From Eucalyptus grandis (Eukaryota > Streptophyta > Magnoliopsida > Myrtales > Myrtaceae): DNA of 64,000 nucleotides. Under the pieces are notes generated by a model. That model was not told where the DNA came from and searched no databases. It saw only the letters and a program-made list of their open reading frames with translations. Position numbers and translations under genes: made by a program. The DNA lies in the NCBI RefSeq assembly GCF_016545825.1, contig NC_052619.1:67280115-67344114 (forward strand). The letters run 5' to 3'. Shown piece after piece: positions 39,936-52,600 of this stretch (the stretch's first letter is position 1; every line of letters begins with the position of its first letter).

Positions 39936-41640
39936 TAGTTATTCTTTATTTATTTTCTCAGTTATAATAGAGAAATAATTACATGATAATCTTTAATATA
40001 CCGTGAGAATAACAATTTATTCTAGATCACAAAAAATAAAATTATAAATAATTATAAATTATTATCGGGTCCACTTCCTTAAGAATTTGTGACTCATAAT
40101 GGACTATTATTTTTACATTACTCAAAAGATTATTATGCTATCAAAGCCTTTTTAAATAATTAACCATTTCTTTATTCCATGCCTCTTCTTTTTTCTTTTT
40201 CTTTTTGTCATTAAAAAACCATTTTTAGCTTGGTCGGACCAAAAAATAAAGCATGCAAAGTTTTAAAGGTAACAAAAATTTTATGGGTACTTCTTAGATG
40301 TATTAAATAAGGAATAATATACTTTTCCAATCATCATTATGCTAAAAGTGCATTAAAAATTGCAAAAGTTTCCTCAGTTAGTTACTTAACGAGTGTCTCT
40401 AAAGTAGTCATCAACAAAATTTATTTATTCAAAGTTAAGGAATGCATGAAAAAGAAGATGACACTTACATGAAGTCAATATGCTTAGATTTTCCAAAGCT
40501 TTGTTTATTTATTTTTCCTTTTCATTTGGCCAATCCATGTTGAAGCACAGATGACTGACAATTCATTGAAGTTGTGGTGGAGTATTTGACGTGCAAACAC
40601 AAATATTTTGGCTGATAACTTATGTGTCTGCATACGCACGCATGCGAGTATGTTTTATGTGTGTGCCTATCGTTCTCAGGTGCAATAGGGTCACGAGCTC
40701 AGGCTCATGATATTGCATTTGAGCACTAACTTGCGGCGAGGCCGCCAGCTTGAACCAAAAATGAAATCTCAACCTCACGTCTTGGCTTATCATTTTATAC
40801 AAACTCATATCAAATGCTCTGAGAAAAGGCGTAAAGAGCTCATAAAATTAATTCATTTTGTACATCCCTGACCTTATAATTCGTAGCATGGTACTTTCTG
40901 AAGGCACTGGGAATATAAACCGGAAACATTTTTGTTTCAGTAGGACGGGGTCTAACTCTCAAACGTTGATTTAGAGATCCACGTCTCATGTAAGGAATTT
41001 TCTGAAGTGCCATTTTCATAGAGCTTCCATTTTATTTTTGCATTTTAAGATACTTTACGCATAATTACATTAGTGAATTAGTTTGAGCACCTTCTTTTCA
41101 AATTAAGACTTATCAAAACTTGACAAAAACTCAATCCATATAGTGGAAAACAATTTCCATTTTATAGCCAGTGTGCTTGAAGAAACCAAGGTTGACTTTC
41201 CCATGTGACACCAAGTCCATTTCAGGGTCTCATAATTATTGCCAGATGCGATTTGCAGGTTATCCTTATAGCAAAAGAGAAGTTAGGCGGTTCGTGGCAA
41301 CGCCTGACCATGTTTCTAAACTTGGTTCGCTCGTTGAATCCTAGCTGGTGACTGGGGATTGCAGATTCGAAGCAAAACTCCTCCATGTGCTCCTACTCAA
41401 GATAGGAAGAAACTAAAAAGAGCTGAGTAAAGTTCTTGGCCTGAATGAGAGAAAGGGGACCATGAATATCATGATGAGATTCTTTAAGAAGGCATATGTG
41501 AACAAATTTATGGGGGAAGAGTAGTGCAGTGAGCCCTAAATGTTTTGCACGATTAGAGACCAAATCCTTGAGATTTTTATTTAGTCGAACTGAGTGGAAG
41601 ACATTATCAATTCCAATCAATCAAGTCCTAAGTTCAATTT

Positions 41641-43922
41641 AAGCTTATGCTTAAGTTTTTCATTTTTAACGGAAGGACTACAATGAGTGGATTTTAAATG
41701 CTTGAGGATTAGATGGAACAAAAATAAAATAAAATAAAATAAAAACAGTTCAAGGATCATATTAAACGTTAAAAAATAATTAAGGGACCACACGTGTCAT
41801 TGTCAACTGAAAAATTTACTTTAAATTTATGCACTAATCTTATTTTCTAGTAAGCAACACGAGTGCAATTTACGTGCAATGAACGTGGAATGTATATATG
41901 TACAATCTTAAAAGATACGAATAATCAACAGAATTATTAAAATATCTTTACCATAAAAAAATTCTAGAGAAAATCCTAATTATCTCTAACATTCCCCTAA
42001 CAAGTGGCAAAAATTGAGGCAATTCAATCTAATTGGTCTCTTCCCTTCTTTTTCAGCAATGAACAAGGTCCAATGTTTTGTTTCCTGAGCGATTCCTCAA
42101 ACAACAATGAAGCCTGTTCTGCTCTTTCAGACCGCGAAACCAAAGGGATATGACCTAATTCAAGCTTTTGCTTTCGACCTGTACTGAGAAGGGGGTTCAG
42201 CCATTGAAATATTAATTGGCTCCAAAACCCGGCATTGTGGAAGCCGTCCAAATCTCTACACGCACTCTCTACCTCTGTTTGAAGCAATGGTTGGTTTAGA
42301 AGATGACTATTACTAGTCTTGGTGGTGCAACTAATGACCACAAAACTAACATAAATCGCTAGTGAAAAAAGGAGGGAGACGAATTTGACGACATTGGCTT
42401 GTGGGAGAAAATGAGGCATTGAAGGTGAGAGCATGCTCTGCCCTTTTGGCAAAAGGTGAATTGTCCAGATGAGAGCAGCAGCAGAGTGATAGTGCTTTAT
42501 GATGTCATCAGTACTCTCTCTCGGTATATATATGTATATATTTAATAGGGCATTCAATGGGAAGGTAGTAGGTTCCTGTCCATGTATTAAACGGCTGTTA
42601 TTAATGATTTCTTATTTATTTTCTTAGTTATAATAGAGAAATAATTCCGTGATAATTTTTAATATACTGTGAGAATAACAATTTATTTCATATCATAAAA
42701 ATCAAATTATAAATAATTATAAATTATTATCGGGCCTACTTCTTCAAGAATTTGTGACTCATAATATATTATTATTTTTACATTACTCAAAAGATTATTA
42801 TGCTATCAAAGCCTTTTTAAATAACCAATCATTTCTTTATTATGTGCCCTTTTTTTTTTTTTGTCATTAAAAAACCATTTTTATGTTGGTCGGACCAAAA
42901 ATAAAGCATGCAAAGTTTTAAAGGTGACAAAAATTTTATGGGTACTTCTTAGATATATTAAATAAGGAATAATATACTTTTCCAATCATTATTATGCTAA
43001 AAGTGTATTAAAAATTGCAAAAGTTTCTTCAGTTAGTTACTTAATGAGTGTCAACAAAATTTATATATTCAAAGTTAAGGAATGCATTAAAAGATTATGA
43101 CACTCACATGAAGTCAATATGCTTAGATTTTCCAAAGCTTTGTTTATTTATTTTTCCTTTTCATTTGGCCAATCCATGTTGAAGCTCAGATGACTGACAA
43201 TTCATTGAAGTTGTGGTGGAGTATTTGACGTGCAAACACAAATATTTTGGCTGATAACTCATGTGTTTGCATATGCAGGCGTGCAAGTATGTTTTATGCG
43301 TGTGCCTATCGTTCTCAGGTGCAATAGGGTCACGAGCTCAAGTTCTTGATATTGCATTTGAGCACTAACTTACGGCGAGGCCGCCAGCTTGAACCAAAAA
43401 ATGAAATCTCAACCTCACCTCTTGGCTTATCATTTTATACAAACTCATATCAAATGCTCTAAGAAGAGTCATAAAGAGCTCATATAAAATTAATTCATTT
43501 TGTACATCCCTGACCTTATAATTCGTAGCATGGTACTTTCTGAAGGCGCTAGGAATATAAACTGGAAACATTTTTGTTTTAGTAGGACCGGGTCTAACTC
43601 TCAAACGTTGATTTAGAGATCCACATCTCATGTAAGGAATTTTCTAAAGTGTCATTTTGGATAGAGCTTCCATTTTATTTTTGCATTTTAAGATACTTTA
43701 CACGTAATTACATTAGTGAACTAGTTTGAGCACCTTCTTTTCAAATTAAGACTTATCAAAACTTGACTAAAATTTGATCCATATAGTGGAAAACAATTTC
43801 CATTTTATAGTCAGCGTGCATGAAGAAACCAAGGTTAACTTTCCCATGTGACACCAAGTCCTTTTCGGGGTCTCATATTTACTGCTTGATGCACGATTTG
43901 CAGATTATCCTTATAGCAAAAG
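41641..43922. repeat. Tandem segmental duplication, unit 2
   Basis: Direct repeat of 38726-41275. It ends where the minus-strand solo LTR inserted (43923); the remainder continues at 54320. No intact gene. Confidence 0.82.
42034..42500 (-). pseudogene. ABCC exon-1 fragment with fold-back junction
   Basis: The minus strand encodes about 120 residues of the TMD0/TMD1 linker of ABCC ([33 protein letters not shown]), closest to gene 2. It ends at GPCSLL. Beyond it, 42034-42054 is ABCC intron-1 sequence in the opposite orientation, joined through a short TTTC overlap. No downstream exons follow. Confidence 0.82.
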
Positions 43923-45563
43923 TGTCACGCCTTGATTCTCCGAGTATGTGCCCATCCCTCCATGGTTGATTAATAGCGACATCCCAGGATGCATCACTAA
44001 CCCAATCATTTAATATACGCATGTGGAAGTATATAAATAATCCCCAGACAATAAAACAATAAAGATACGAAAATAGGGCCAATTTTTCACAAAATATATT
44101 TTTATAAATACACAGGTTTATTCCCAAAGGTTTACAAAAGAGATCAGCTCCTCACAAAAGAGAATTGTCCTACGACTAGCTAGCCGGACAAGATCGCTGA
44201 TTCTTCGGGCTTCACCTCTTAAACTCCGGTGCTTCCGGTCCTTCACCAACACCACCTAAGGACCTGAAAATGGTTATACAATAACCAGATAATGTCTCAG
44301 CAAGTTCTACCCCTAAGACCCGATTAAGAAGCAAATACGCCCTAAGGGTTGCTTAAGCACAATCAAGTGTCAAAGGACTCACATTGGCCTCAATTCCTCC
44401 CTGCAATTCAACACAATTCATAATCTCATCGAGTCACATCAACACATCAAATCATTCACTCAGATTAACTTATCGATCAATTGACCTCGTTGATTACATG
44501 TCAATCAGACCATTCCTTGGTCATTCTAATCAATACTATGCATTCTCCAAGATGGTATATCTACTCACTAAGCCCACGTGCATTATCCAAGATGTCATAC
44601 CTAGTCACCGAGCCCACATGCATTTTCCAAGATGACATACCTAATCACCAAGCCCACATGCATTCTCCAATATGACATATCTAGTCACCAAGCTTACGTG
44701 CATTCTCCAATGTGACATATCGAATCACTAAGCCAACGTGCATTCTCCAAGATGACATATCGAGTCACCGAGCCCACGTTCATTCTCCAAAATGACGTAC
44801 CAAATCACCGAGCCAATAAAATATAACGTCTTTCTCACCTTTTATCATACCCGATAAAATAGCCGTGCATGGGTACACAGTTGGCCTTAACCAAAATATA
44901 ATAATTTCTTTTCCATAAATCCCACCATTTCATATGGTCCACCAAATTATTTTTGGTGTTGTAAACCGACGCTCGGTTATTTTTCAATTAAATAATGAAA
45001 ATAAATAAATTTAGGAATATATCCAAAAATATCACACCAAATCAATAAAAATTCGACCTCAATTAAATAAACAGATCACACCATCACAATCAGCATAAAA
45101 TTCTGGTCATCGGCTATCCCAACCTAATTTCCGAACAATAAGTAATTAATTAAATAATTACGGAAAATATTAAATAAATGTCAATAAATCCAACTTAGGC
45201 CCGTAATGCCTAATTGGACGCTAAAACAGACCCAGGTTCGTTAAATAAATATTAGAACGTGTTTACTCGCTAATTGCACTAACTAACCACCTAATATGTA
45301 TCGGCAAATAATTAAATTCTCTAATCTAATCTAACTAACCACTTAATCCATCTTAACTTAAACTAATCAACCTCTAAGTATGATTAACCGACTAAGCGAG
45401 GATTAGTGAGTTAAACTCACTTGTTTAATGAACCACTCGATTCAAATCGATGGGGATGCGACGGGGCTCGATCTTCTCCAAAGTGGCAATAGCTTTTGAG
45501 CACGGATTGGGCCTGAAAATTGGCCCATAAAGCCATAAAGCCTCACGACGCTGCTGGTTTTCC
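43923..45563 (-). mobile_element. Second solo LTR (-), 3' portion
   Basis: Together with 52772-54314 it forms one minus-strand LTR of about 3.17 kb flanked by a perfect AAAAG duplication (43918-43922, 54315-54319). It is related to the LTR at 9334-30774 (shared block ACTAATCCTCGCTTAGT). Unoccupied site: 41275. A MULE insertion splits it. Confidence 0.87.
44530..44815. repeat. LTR minisatellite, about 41-bp period
   Basis: About seven units of the form GTGCATTCTCCAAGATGACA plus TATCNAGTCACCGAGCCCAC. Confidence 0.85.
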
Positions 45564-45720
45564 GGCAGAAGAACACCACAAGTGCCATAACTTGGCACGC
45601 CGGGACACTTAAATGCCATAACTTCCAAACGGTACACTTAAGTGCCACTTTTTTTTTTCAAGTGGGACACTTAGTGCCACCTCCGGCGACCCTTGCCGGA
45701 AATCATACGTGGCACTATTT
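45564..45720 (+). repeat. MULE left terminal inverted repeat
   Basis: Repeated CACTTAAGTG or near-variants within the TIR, then paired ACGACGTCGT motifs further in (about 45777 and 45820). Inverted partner at about 52600-52761. Confidence 0.8.
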
Positions 45721-45879
45721 TATTACTATTTTTGCCAACGTGGCTCGCCGGAGAGCCGAGTCGGCGCGTCACCGAAACGACGTCGTCTCCATAATAAAAG
45801 CCCCAAATCTTCCAAAACGACGTCGTCTCCCCAAATGCCCCAAATCTAAAACCCTAAATCGGCCAAAATCCCTATTGAA

Positions 45880-46458
45880 GTGCTCGAATTGAAGTCTCGA
45901 ACCCTAATTTTCATTTGCCCAAAATTCCTTCGTCGAATCTTGGAAATGGAGAGCGGGACTCGCAGCAACGCCTCAATTTCCTCTCATCGAAGCGAAGGAG
46001 AAGGCCAGCGTTTCTGTTTTTGTGGGTTACCGAGTCCAAGAAGAACATCGTGGACTCAAATCAATCTGGGAGAAGATTTTATGGATGCGCCCGATATAAA
46101 GAAGCGTCGAAGTGCAAATACTTCAAATGGATTGATGAGAAGTTCTCGACCGAGCCACGAGGTGATATTGGATCTACTTCATAAAAGACAGCAATCTTCA
46201 TCTGTGTTCGTGGACGACTTGGACGATGTTGACTCAATGCAAGCTCAAGTGTCTTCAGTGAAACTTTCGAAGAATGAAGTGTCAATGCACGCTCAAGCAT
46301 CTTCAACTAAACCTTTCAAGAATGAAGTCCCAATGATGAAGATTGAACGAAAGTGTTACCAAGCGTGTATTATGGTGTTGTTTTGTTGTCTATTGTACTT
46401 TATGATGAAATGTAAAGTACTTGAGAATGAGAAAAGTTTCTGCGACTGCCATAGTTAA
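45880..46458 (+). pseudogene. GRF-type zinc-finger ORF with C-terminal hydrophobic segment, carried by the MULE
   Basis: Two overlapping plus frames together spell one GRF-type zinc finger. The first cysteines (CFCGLPSPRRTSW) are in the frame starting 45880; the rest (GRRFYGCARY, CKYFKW) is in the frame of 45915-46184. The core is therefore split by a one-base shift near 46065. Downstream, the 45880 frame has a polar stretch and a hydrophobic segment (IMVLFCCLLYFMM) near residues 165-180. GRF fingers bind nucleic acid in other proteins. Its role here is unknown. It lies just inside the left TIR and converges on the transposase, the position of accessory genes in some MULEs. Could be a decayed accessory gene or captured host exon. 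Confidence 0.6.
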
Positions 46459-46699
46459 AAATGGTGTTGTTCTGGATTAAACGTTGGGTTTTTTTTCTTT
46501 TGAAAGATGCGAAGAAGTTTGTGTTGTGGAACAAGATCATTGTTGCTTTGTTGTCGTTTGTCTGTGGTATGGACTTGCCATAAGTTTACCATCATCTTCT
46601 CTGTTTTGATGCAGAATCATCTTCTCTGTTTTGCAATGCAGAATCATGTTCTCTGTTTTGATGCAGACCGACATATACACAAGACAAACATGAGTCATT

Positions 46700-47600
46700 A
46701 CCCGAGTGCCATAAGTTGTATTCAGTAATCACGTAAGTGCTAGTCGCGATGAAAAAGGATCACTTTAGTGTCAAGTTATTGTTAAAGTGATCGGTTAAGT
46801 GTCACTTGTAGTTAAAAGTGAACAGTTAAGTGCCAAGTTTTTTAGAATAGGATCGGTTAAGTGCCAATTTTTTTGTCGGTTTTCGTAAAAATTGCGCCAG
46901 CCACCAAAGACCGGCGACACCACCAACCATCACCACTATCCACACTACACACTAGGCGCTCCAGCCACCACCATGCTGGTGGTGTTGCTGCACAAGATAC
47001 TAGTGCAAGGCTCGACTTGCACTAGTTTGCACCAATACACATGGTGTAAGATGTGCAACCGCACACTTGTACCAGTGTAGGTGCAGCCGCTTAAGCCTAT
47101 AACCCCACCACAAACCAATAATCACCAGGCATCACCATCAGCCACACCAAGACCCCAGCCACGACATTAGCACCCCACCAACAAACCGACTACCACCTAC
47201 CACCAAACATCACCATCCACCATCACTAGATACACCAAAGACTCCTATCACCACGAGAACACCAACGGCGGCAGCAACAAGTAAAAGCCAGAATCCATGA
47301 TAAACAACAACATAAATTGACAAGCAGCGCAAGATCATTTCATTGATATTAATATCATCAAGTCGAGTCGACAACATTCATTTCATTGATATTTCATCAA
47401 GTGTGAGTCTCGAGTCGACAACATCAATGAATGACAAACTAAAGAAAAAAAAAACAAAAGATAACCATCGATGCATAGACTTTCTATATGCACGACAACA
47501 TCATCGTTTACATAACTGTTTTTACTCCTAAGCTCCACAAATCCTATCACATCTCATCTCATCAATCAATATGCACGACACCCCCGTTCGTCCTCCTTTC
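46700..47600. other. MULE interior, non-coding
   Basis: 46710-46870 contains degenerate TIR-like subrepeats (GGTTAAGTGCCAA). 46890-47280 is CCA/CAC-rich low complexity. 47350-47430 has a CGAGTCGACAACAT direct repeat. No gene seen. Confidence 0.55.
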
Positions 47601-47737
47601 GATAGACCTTTCACTTGATTCATAATTCGGCACTCTTTCTAACCGGACGTGCAACTTCTTCTTCAACCTTCTCGGTATCCACCGACTCAGATGGAGCTGC
47701 AAATGTCATAGGCCGAATTGAATCAAAAGGAGCTGGA

Positions 47738-47790
47738 GCTGGAGCTGGAGATGGAGCTGGAGCTGGAGCTCGAGCTCGAGCTGGGTTCTT
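47738..47790. repeat. GAGCTG hexanucleotide repeat
   Basis: About nine units of GAGCTG or GAGCTC. Frames across it read GA, AP or EL repeats and are low complexity; on the minus strand it could be the end of the transposase tail. Confidence 0.9.
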
Positions 47791-48000
47791 TCTCTTATTT
47801 TTTTTTGGCACAGTTGATGTTGATGTTTTCTTCTTTTTTGTTGGTGCAGCCGTCGATTCTTGAGTTGGGCCTGAGATAAGAACTTCTGAACTTCTCCCAG
47901 GCTACAAAAAAACAATAAATTGTTAGCAAAAATCTACAGCATAAATTAAATTAAATGCAGCCAATAAAACTTACATTGAGAATGACTGTTCCAAAGAGGC

Positions 48001-51000
48001 TCATCGTATACGAGCCATAGCCATATTGTCTCGAACCTCTTCCCAAGTGCCCCTCTTGTTTGAATAGGGCGTCACTTTCAGAACTTGTGATTTGTTGCCC
48101 CTTTGTCCTGCTTTCTTGGGCCCTTTAACTACAGCCGAGGCTTGTTCGACCCATTGTGTTGGGCGTCTTCTAGATGGCCTTTGTGTACCTGCCCCTTCAC
48201 CTGGCCTTGTTCTAGTTGTCCTTCTGTGTAGCCCTTCAACTTCAGTGACACCTCCTTCTGTTTGGCCTTCTGGTGGTACTGGTGGTGGTACTTGTGGTGC
48301 CCCTTGCGGTGATTCTTTCGGTGGCTCTGTGATGATCCTTGAGGTGGCTCTGTGATGATCCTTGAGGTGGCTCTGTGATGATCCTTGAGGTGGCTCTGTG
48401 ATGGCCCTTCGGTTGGCGGTTGAGTTCGAACTTGCTTTCTTCGAACCGAGAAAGAGGCGAAAAGATACCATAAATATAATATCGAGACATATAATAATAA
48501 AAACTGAATACAAATTGATTGAATTTAGCACCGGGTATTTCTTTCATTTGCTGAAGAACAACGATCGCACCTGGCCGTGATGCTGCTTGGGTCAATCCTT
48601 CAGCTGGCCGTGATGCTTTGCTTGGGTCAATCCTTCACTGGCCGTGATCTTCGCCACTTGGGCCAATCCTTTACCCGGCTGTGTTCTACCTTGCCTTCTT
48701 CGAACAGTGTTCGGTTTCATGACTTACCGAGGTTCTTCTTGTGACCTAACAAACACATTACATACAAGGCCAAATAGGATATCATTATGTACATTTTTAT
48801 GATAAACGACAAGAAAGCAACATAAACATAAAATAAATTTCATGACTTACCGGGGTTCTACTTGTTGACTGAAGAACAGTCGACTCACTTGGCCCTGCTG
48901 TGTGCATTTCTCCAATTGTCTCTTCACTAGGCCCTTCACCTTGCCTCAACCGTTGTTGCTTCCTCAATTGACAACCTTTAATATTGTGGCCTGTTAGGCG
49001 ACAATAAGAGCACGTGATCTTTGCACCCTCCCTGCTCATTCTTTGCCGACCCGAGACCTCTCCCTCCGCCATTCTTCGTCTTCGTTTTGTCCTTCCAATT
49101 GTCTTCTTCGGTGGCAAAGGTAGAGGTGCTTCACGATCCGTGGGCTCCCAAAACTTGCTACTTCTAATTGGCTGCATCATGAACCGATAGGAAGCAAGAT
49201 ACTTTGATTTATGGTACCAATCATCGATGTAATCATCTATATTGTCGCCCTTCAACTGGATGGCACATATGGCATGTGCACATGGAATTCCACTTACTTG
49301 CCATGATCTACATGAACACTTCCTACTTCCTAGATTGACAACATACTTATCTGCACCCTTCATTATCTCATATCCGTCATCTCCATTCCAAATGGGATGA
49401 CAATGCGTACTTGCAGCCAAGTTGTCATCCAATTTCTTCACAATCCTAGGACCATATTGTCTTGTCCACTTTGCAGCCTCATCTCTTTGTTTCGCAGCCG
49501 AGTCATAACCGCAACTCGTATATCTTCAAGCATTGAGATGACTGGTTTGCATCTCGGCATCTATTATCTTCGAATTAAATACTTCACAAATGTTGTTGTC
49601 GACGTTATCGCACTTGAACTCCTCACTTTGAAGAATGCCCCGCACCAATGCTTCGGTTCTAGTTGAAATAGGGTAGCACAACCTTCCTTTGTCAACTGAA
49701 GCAGTCCTTCTTTGGCTATTCTAAAGTCAGCCATGTTTGCACTCTTTGCTAATTGCCAAAATTGCAATTGCAGCTTATCCCCTTTATAGTTCTTTGCCCA
49801 ATTTCCGTATATGTGCCGCGCACACATTCGATGTTCAGCATGGGGCAACAACTCGGCTACTGCCGGAACCAATCCCTGCAATAATTCAAAGTAAGAAATA
49901 TTATAGCAAATTACATGTTCATATTACAAAGCAAAGCAAAGCAAACTATTGACTAAACTTTTCAAAAAGCAAGCATTACCTTCTGTTGGTCACTCGTGAA
50001 TGCCCACCCTTCCCCGTTTGTTATCTCCAAGTCAGCCATCAGATTTTTCAAGAACCAAGACCAATTGTCCTTGTTCTCAATCTTTACAATAGCCCAAGCT
50101 AGTGGGAACATTTGATTATTCGCATCTCTTCCAATCGCTGCCAACAATTCTCCCTTGCACAAGCCCTTCAAGAAACAGCCGTCCAATCCTATAATCCGTC
50201 TACAACCAGCTAAAAAACCTCGTCTCGCATGCATCAAAGCACACATAGAACTTATCGAACTTGGTCCCATGATCGGAAGTGGTCTCTCAATCACCTCTAC
50301 ATACACTCTACTTGTAGGGTTTTGCAGCCTACACTCCCAAGCATACTCCCACACCTGCCCATATTCCTTAGCATACTTGACCAATAAGTACCTTTATCAC
50401 CTTTTGCTTTGCTCTTTTGCACCGATTCCTAGATACATTGATGCCTACACGCTCCTTCACCAGCATCCTAAAGTTAGCAAGTTTCAAGTTGGGCATCACC
50501 TTGATCGATCGAAGAAGTGCTTCGACAACCATGAACTTGTTACCCTTTTGTTTTGAAAATTAATGGAACAAGTGTGTTCCTCTTGGTAGGCTCTAATCTG
50601 AAAAGACCCACTCTTCTTAACAAACGCACCGTAAATCTTCCATGGACAGTTTTCTTTGCGAACACCTAGCTCTTACAAATTTCTTGGTATTTCTAATGAA
50701 ATCAATATTTCTTTGTGCAGCAATGGAAGAACTCAGTATAGCTTCCCTAAATTGTATCGCATCATGGAATTTCATACCTACTGACAAAGTAGGAGATGCA
50801 ACAGATGGATCATAGGAAGGAAACTTACTTTTCCTTCTACGCACAGCTCGTTGATCTTCTTCAACTTCGTCCGGGAAGTTGCGGTGTCGATGCTTTCTTC
50901 ATAATCTGTCTCCAGGACCTGGCCAGCAACACCAACATCTGCAGGGCCTTCGTCTCTGTTTGGATGAACAGCTACATGCAAAGTTGCAAATCTATCTGAC

Positions 51001-51164
51001 AAAAAGTCCCTTTGTTTTTTCCTTGACTGTGTAAGCTCCTCATCGTCGGCGTCACTTAAGATTAACAAATTTTCAGCTTCAGCAGCCAACCCTTCATCGT
51101 CATCGTCACCCTCACTGGATTCAGCTACTTCCCAATCTAATTCAGTGATGGTGACATCACCCAT
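48001..51164 (-). pseudogene. MULE (mudrA-type) transposase, frameshifted
   Basis: Catalyses cut-and-paste movement of MULEs. Read from 51164 down: an acidic N-terminal region (50778-51164), an N-terminal MuDR-type domain (SVGMKFHDAIQFREAI, 50844-50617), the MULE DDE domain (50384-49564) with first Asp in GLDGCFLKG (codon 50181-50183) and second Asp in TSDQQKG (codon 49989-49991), a GT-AG intron (49980-49878), an HRMCARHIYGNW motif, then a SWIM finger (CSCRSW..PCAHA) and a CX2CX4HX4C knuckle (CSYCRLTGH) in 49441-48846. Further exons with basic, proline-rich repeats follow. The frame shifts at least near 50840, 50670, 50500, 49620 and 49500, so it looks inactive unless the assembly has errors. 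Confidence 0.87.
48319..48405. repeat. 24-bp tandem repeat in transposase tail
   Basis: GGTGGCTCTGTGATGATCCT unit repeated about 3.6 times; on the minus strand it reads an in-frame eight-residue repeat in the transposase C-terminal region. Confidence 0.9.
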
Positions 51165-51239
51165 GTCACAATCGCTCTGGTGAACAGCATCTGCGCCCCT
51201 CTCCTCCCCATCCCGTCCATCATGACCTACTTCATCTCC

Positions 51240-52600
51240 TCCTTCTCCTACTTCGGTGGTATCGTGTCATCATGTTCGTCCTCACTATTGTTTTCAACAA
51301 ACACTTTCGCCTCTTCGCCATGAAGATAATGATATAAGACATCCCTAAAACCATTATCATCTTCCAAAACTCTCAAACCATCTCTCAAGCCTTTCCCGGG
51401 AACACAAGACAAGTAACTTTTGTACTCTACAAGGCAAAAATGTCACTATATCCCTAACAAATCCAATATAAGATGCCTTCTTTATATCTACAAAGATAGT
51501 ACCCTCATTCCCCCCTCATACTCCCACTCATCCTCCCCAATCACAAAATCTCCACCGTAGTAAACGATGACAGCAACATAGTCTTTATGCGCCATTTTTC
51601 GCAACAAAAGAGGACAAATATACAATTAACTATTTTGGGACCACATTCACAAAGAACAGACAATTGCAAGTGGAGGTCCCCACACTCTTTATTAAAGAAA
51701 AGAAAAGAAAAGAAGAAGAGAGAGGGAAGATGCGGTCGTCGACAGCTGCGGCTTGAAAACAACAGCCTCGGGACAAGGACAAATAAAAATTAAGATGGGA
51801 CCCGACAAACCGCTTTGATTATGCCGTCGCATTTCTTTAAAATATGGAGAGATTCCTCAGCATGGGTCCTCAACAATGCAATTTATTAAACAAATATCCA
51901 GAAGTCCCCATCCCCACAACCTTCGATTCTCACATGTGCAAAGTCCAATACTCGAACCCTAACAATCACCAATCATCGCACATTTCACATCCGACCACTA
52001 CAAATTACTTTCGCACATCACAATTCAACACCCCTGAATGAATCACACATCACAAAGTGGATGAGGCGACGTCGAGCCCTACACCGAGCCCTAATTTCCC
52101 CCTCGAGCCCTACACCGAGCCTATATTTCAATGCCGCTCCTAAACTGTCAATTTGAACCCCCAATAGGATTGTAGCACTACATCTCAGCCATTAAATCTC
52201 ACATCAAGCCTGACCTTTCCCAGTCGACCCCCAAATTTGAAGTCCGAGCCTAATAAACGAGTCGGAGCCCTAATTTCACCACAGGGGAGAGGAAGAAGAG
52301 AAAAAACCTGAGCAAATCGACGACGGCGAGCGATGACGGCGCTCGACGACGGCGACCTACGACGGCGACCGACAAAGGCGAGCGACGACGGCGAGCGATC
52401 ACCTGCGAACGGCGAGCGTGAACGGCGATGGATGGATGGAGAGGACGTCGACCTACGTGAACCGACAAAATGTTAAATTCCAAATAAACGAACGACGTCG
52501 TTTTGTTTGGCCAAGTGCACAGTGGATGGGGCGACGTCGTTTTTTCCTCCTCCACGTCTGCTTTTTTAAAAAAAAAAATTGCCACATCGTTAAGCTTGTC
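51240..52600. other. MULE interior upstream of the transposase
   Basis: Presumed 5' region of the transposase gene. It contains an AAAAG microsatellite (51695-51715), repeated CGAGCCCTACACCGAGCC (52070-52125) and a GACGGCGA-rich stretch (52318-52430). No independent gene. Confidence 0.5.

Larger units (their letters stand above)
38726..41640. repeat. Tandem segmental duplication, unit 1
   Basis: Starts AAGCTTATGCTTAA. It aligns almost end to end with 41641-43922 and then with 54320-54735 after the transposon there is removed. It contains the LINE and SINE insertions that unit 2 lacks. AT-rich; no gene apart from an ABCC scrap. Confidence 0.82.

Noticed and set aside
46890..47280. CCA-rich stretch as a possible proline-rich exon
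   Set aside because: Simple-sequence composition in all frames and no splice context.
47615..47863. ORF with Gly-Ala repeats
   Set aside because: Translation of the GAGCTG hexanucleotide repeat inside the MULE.
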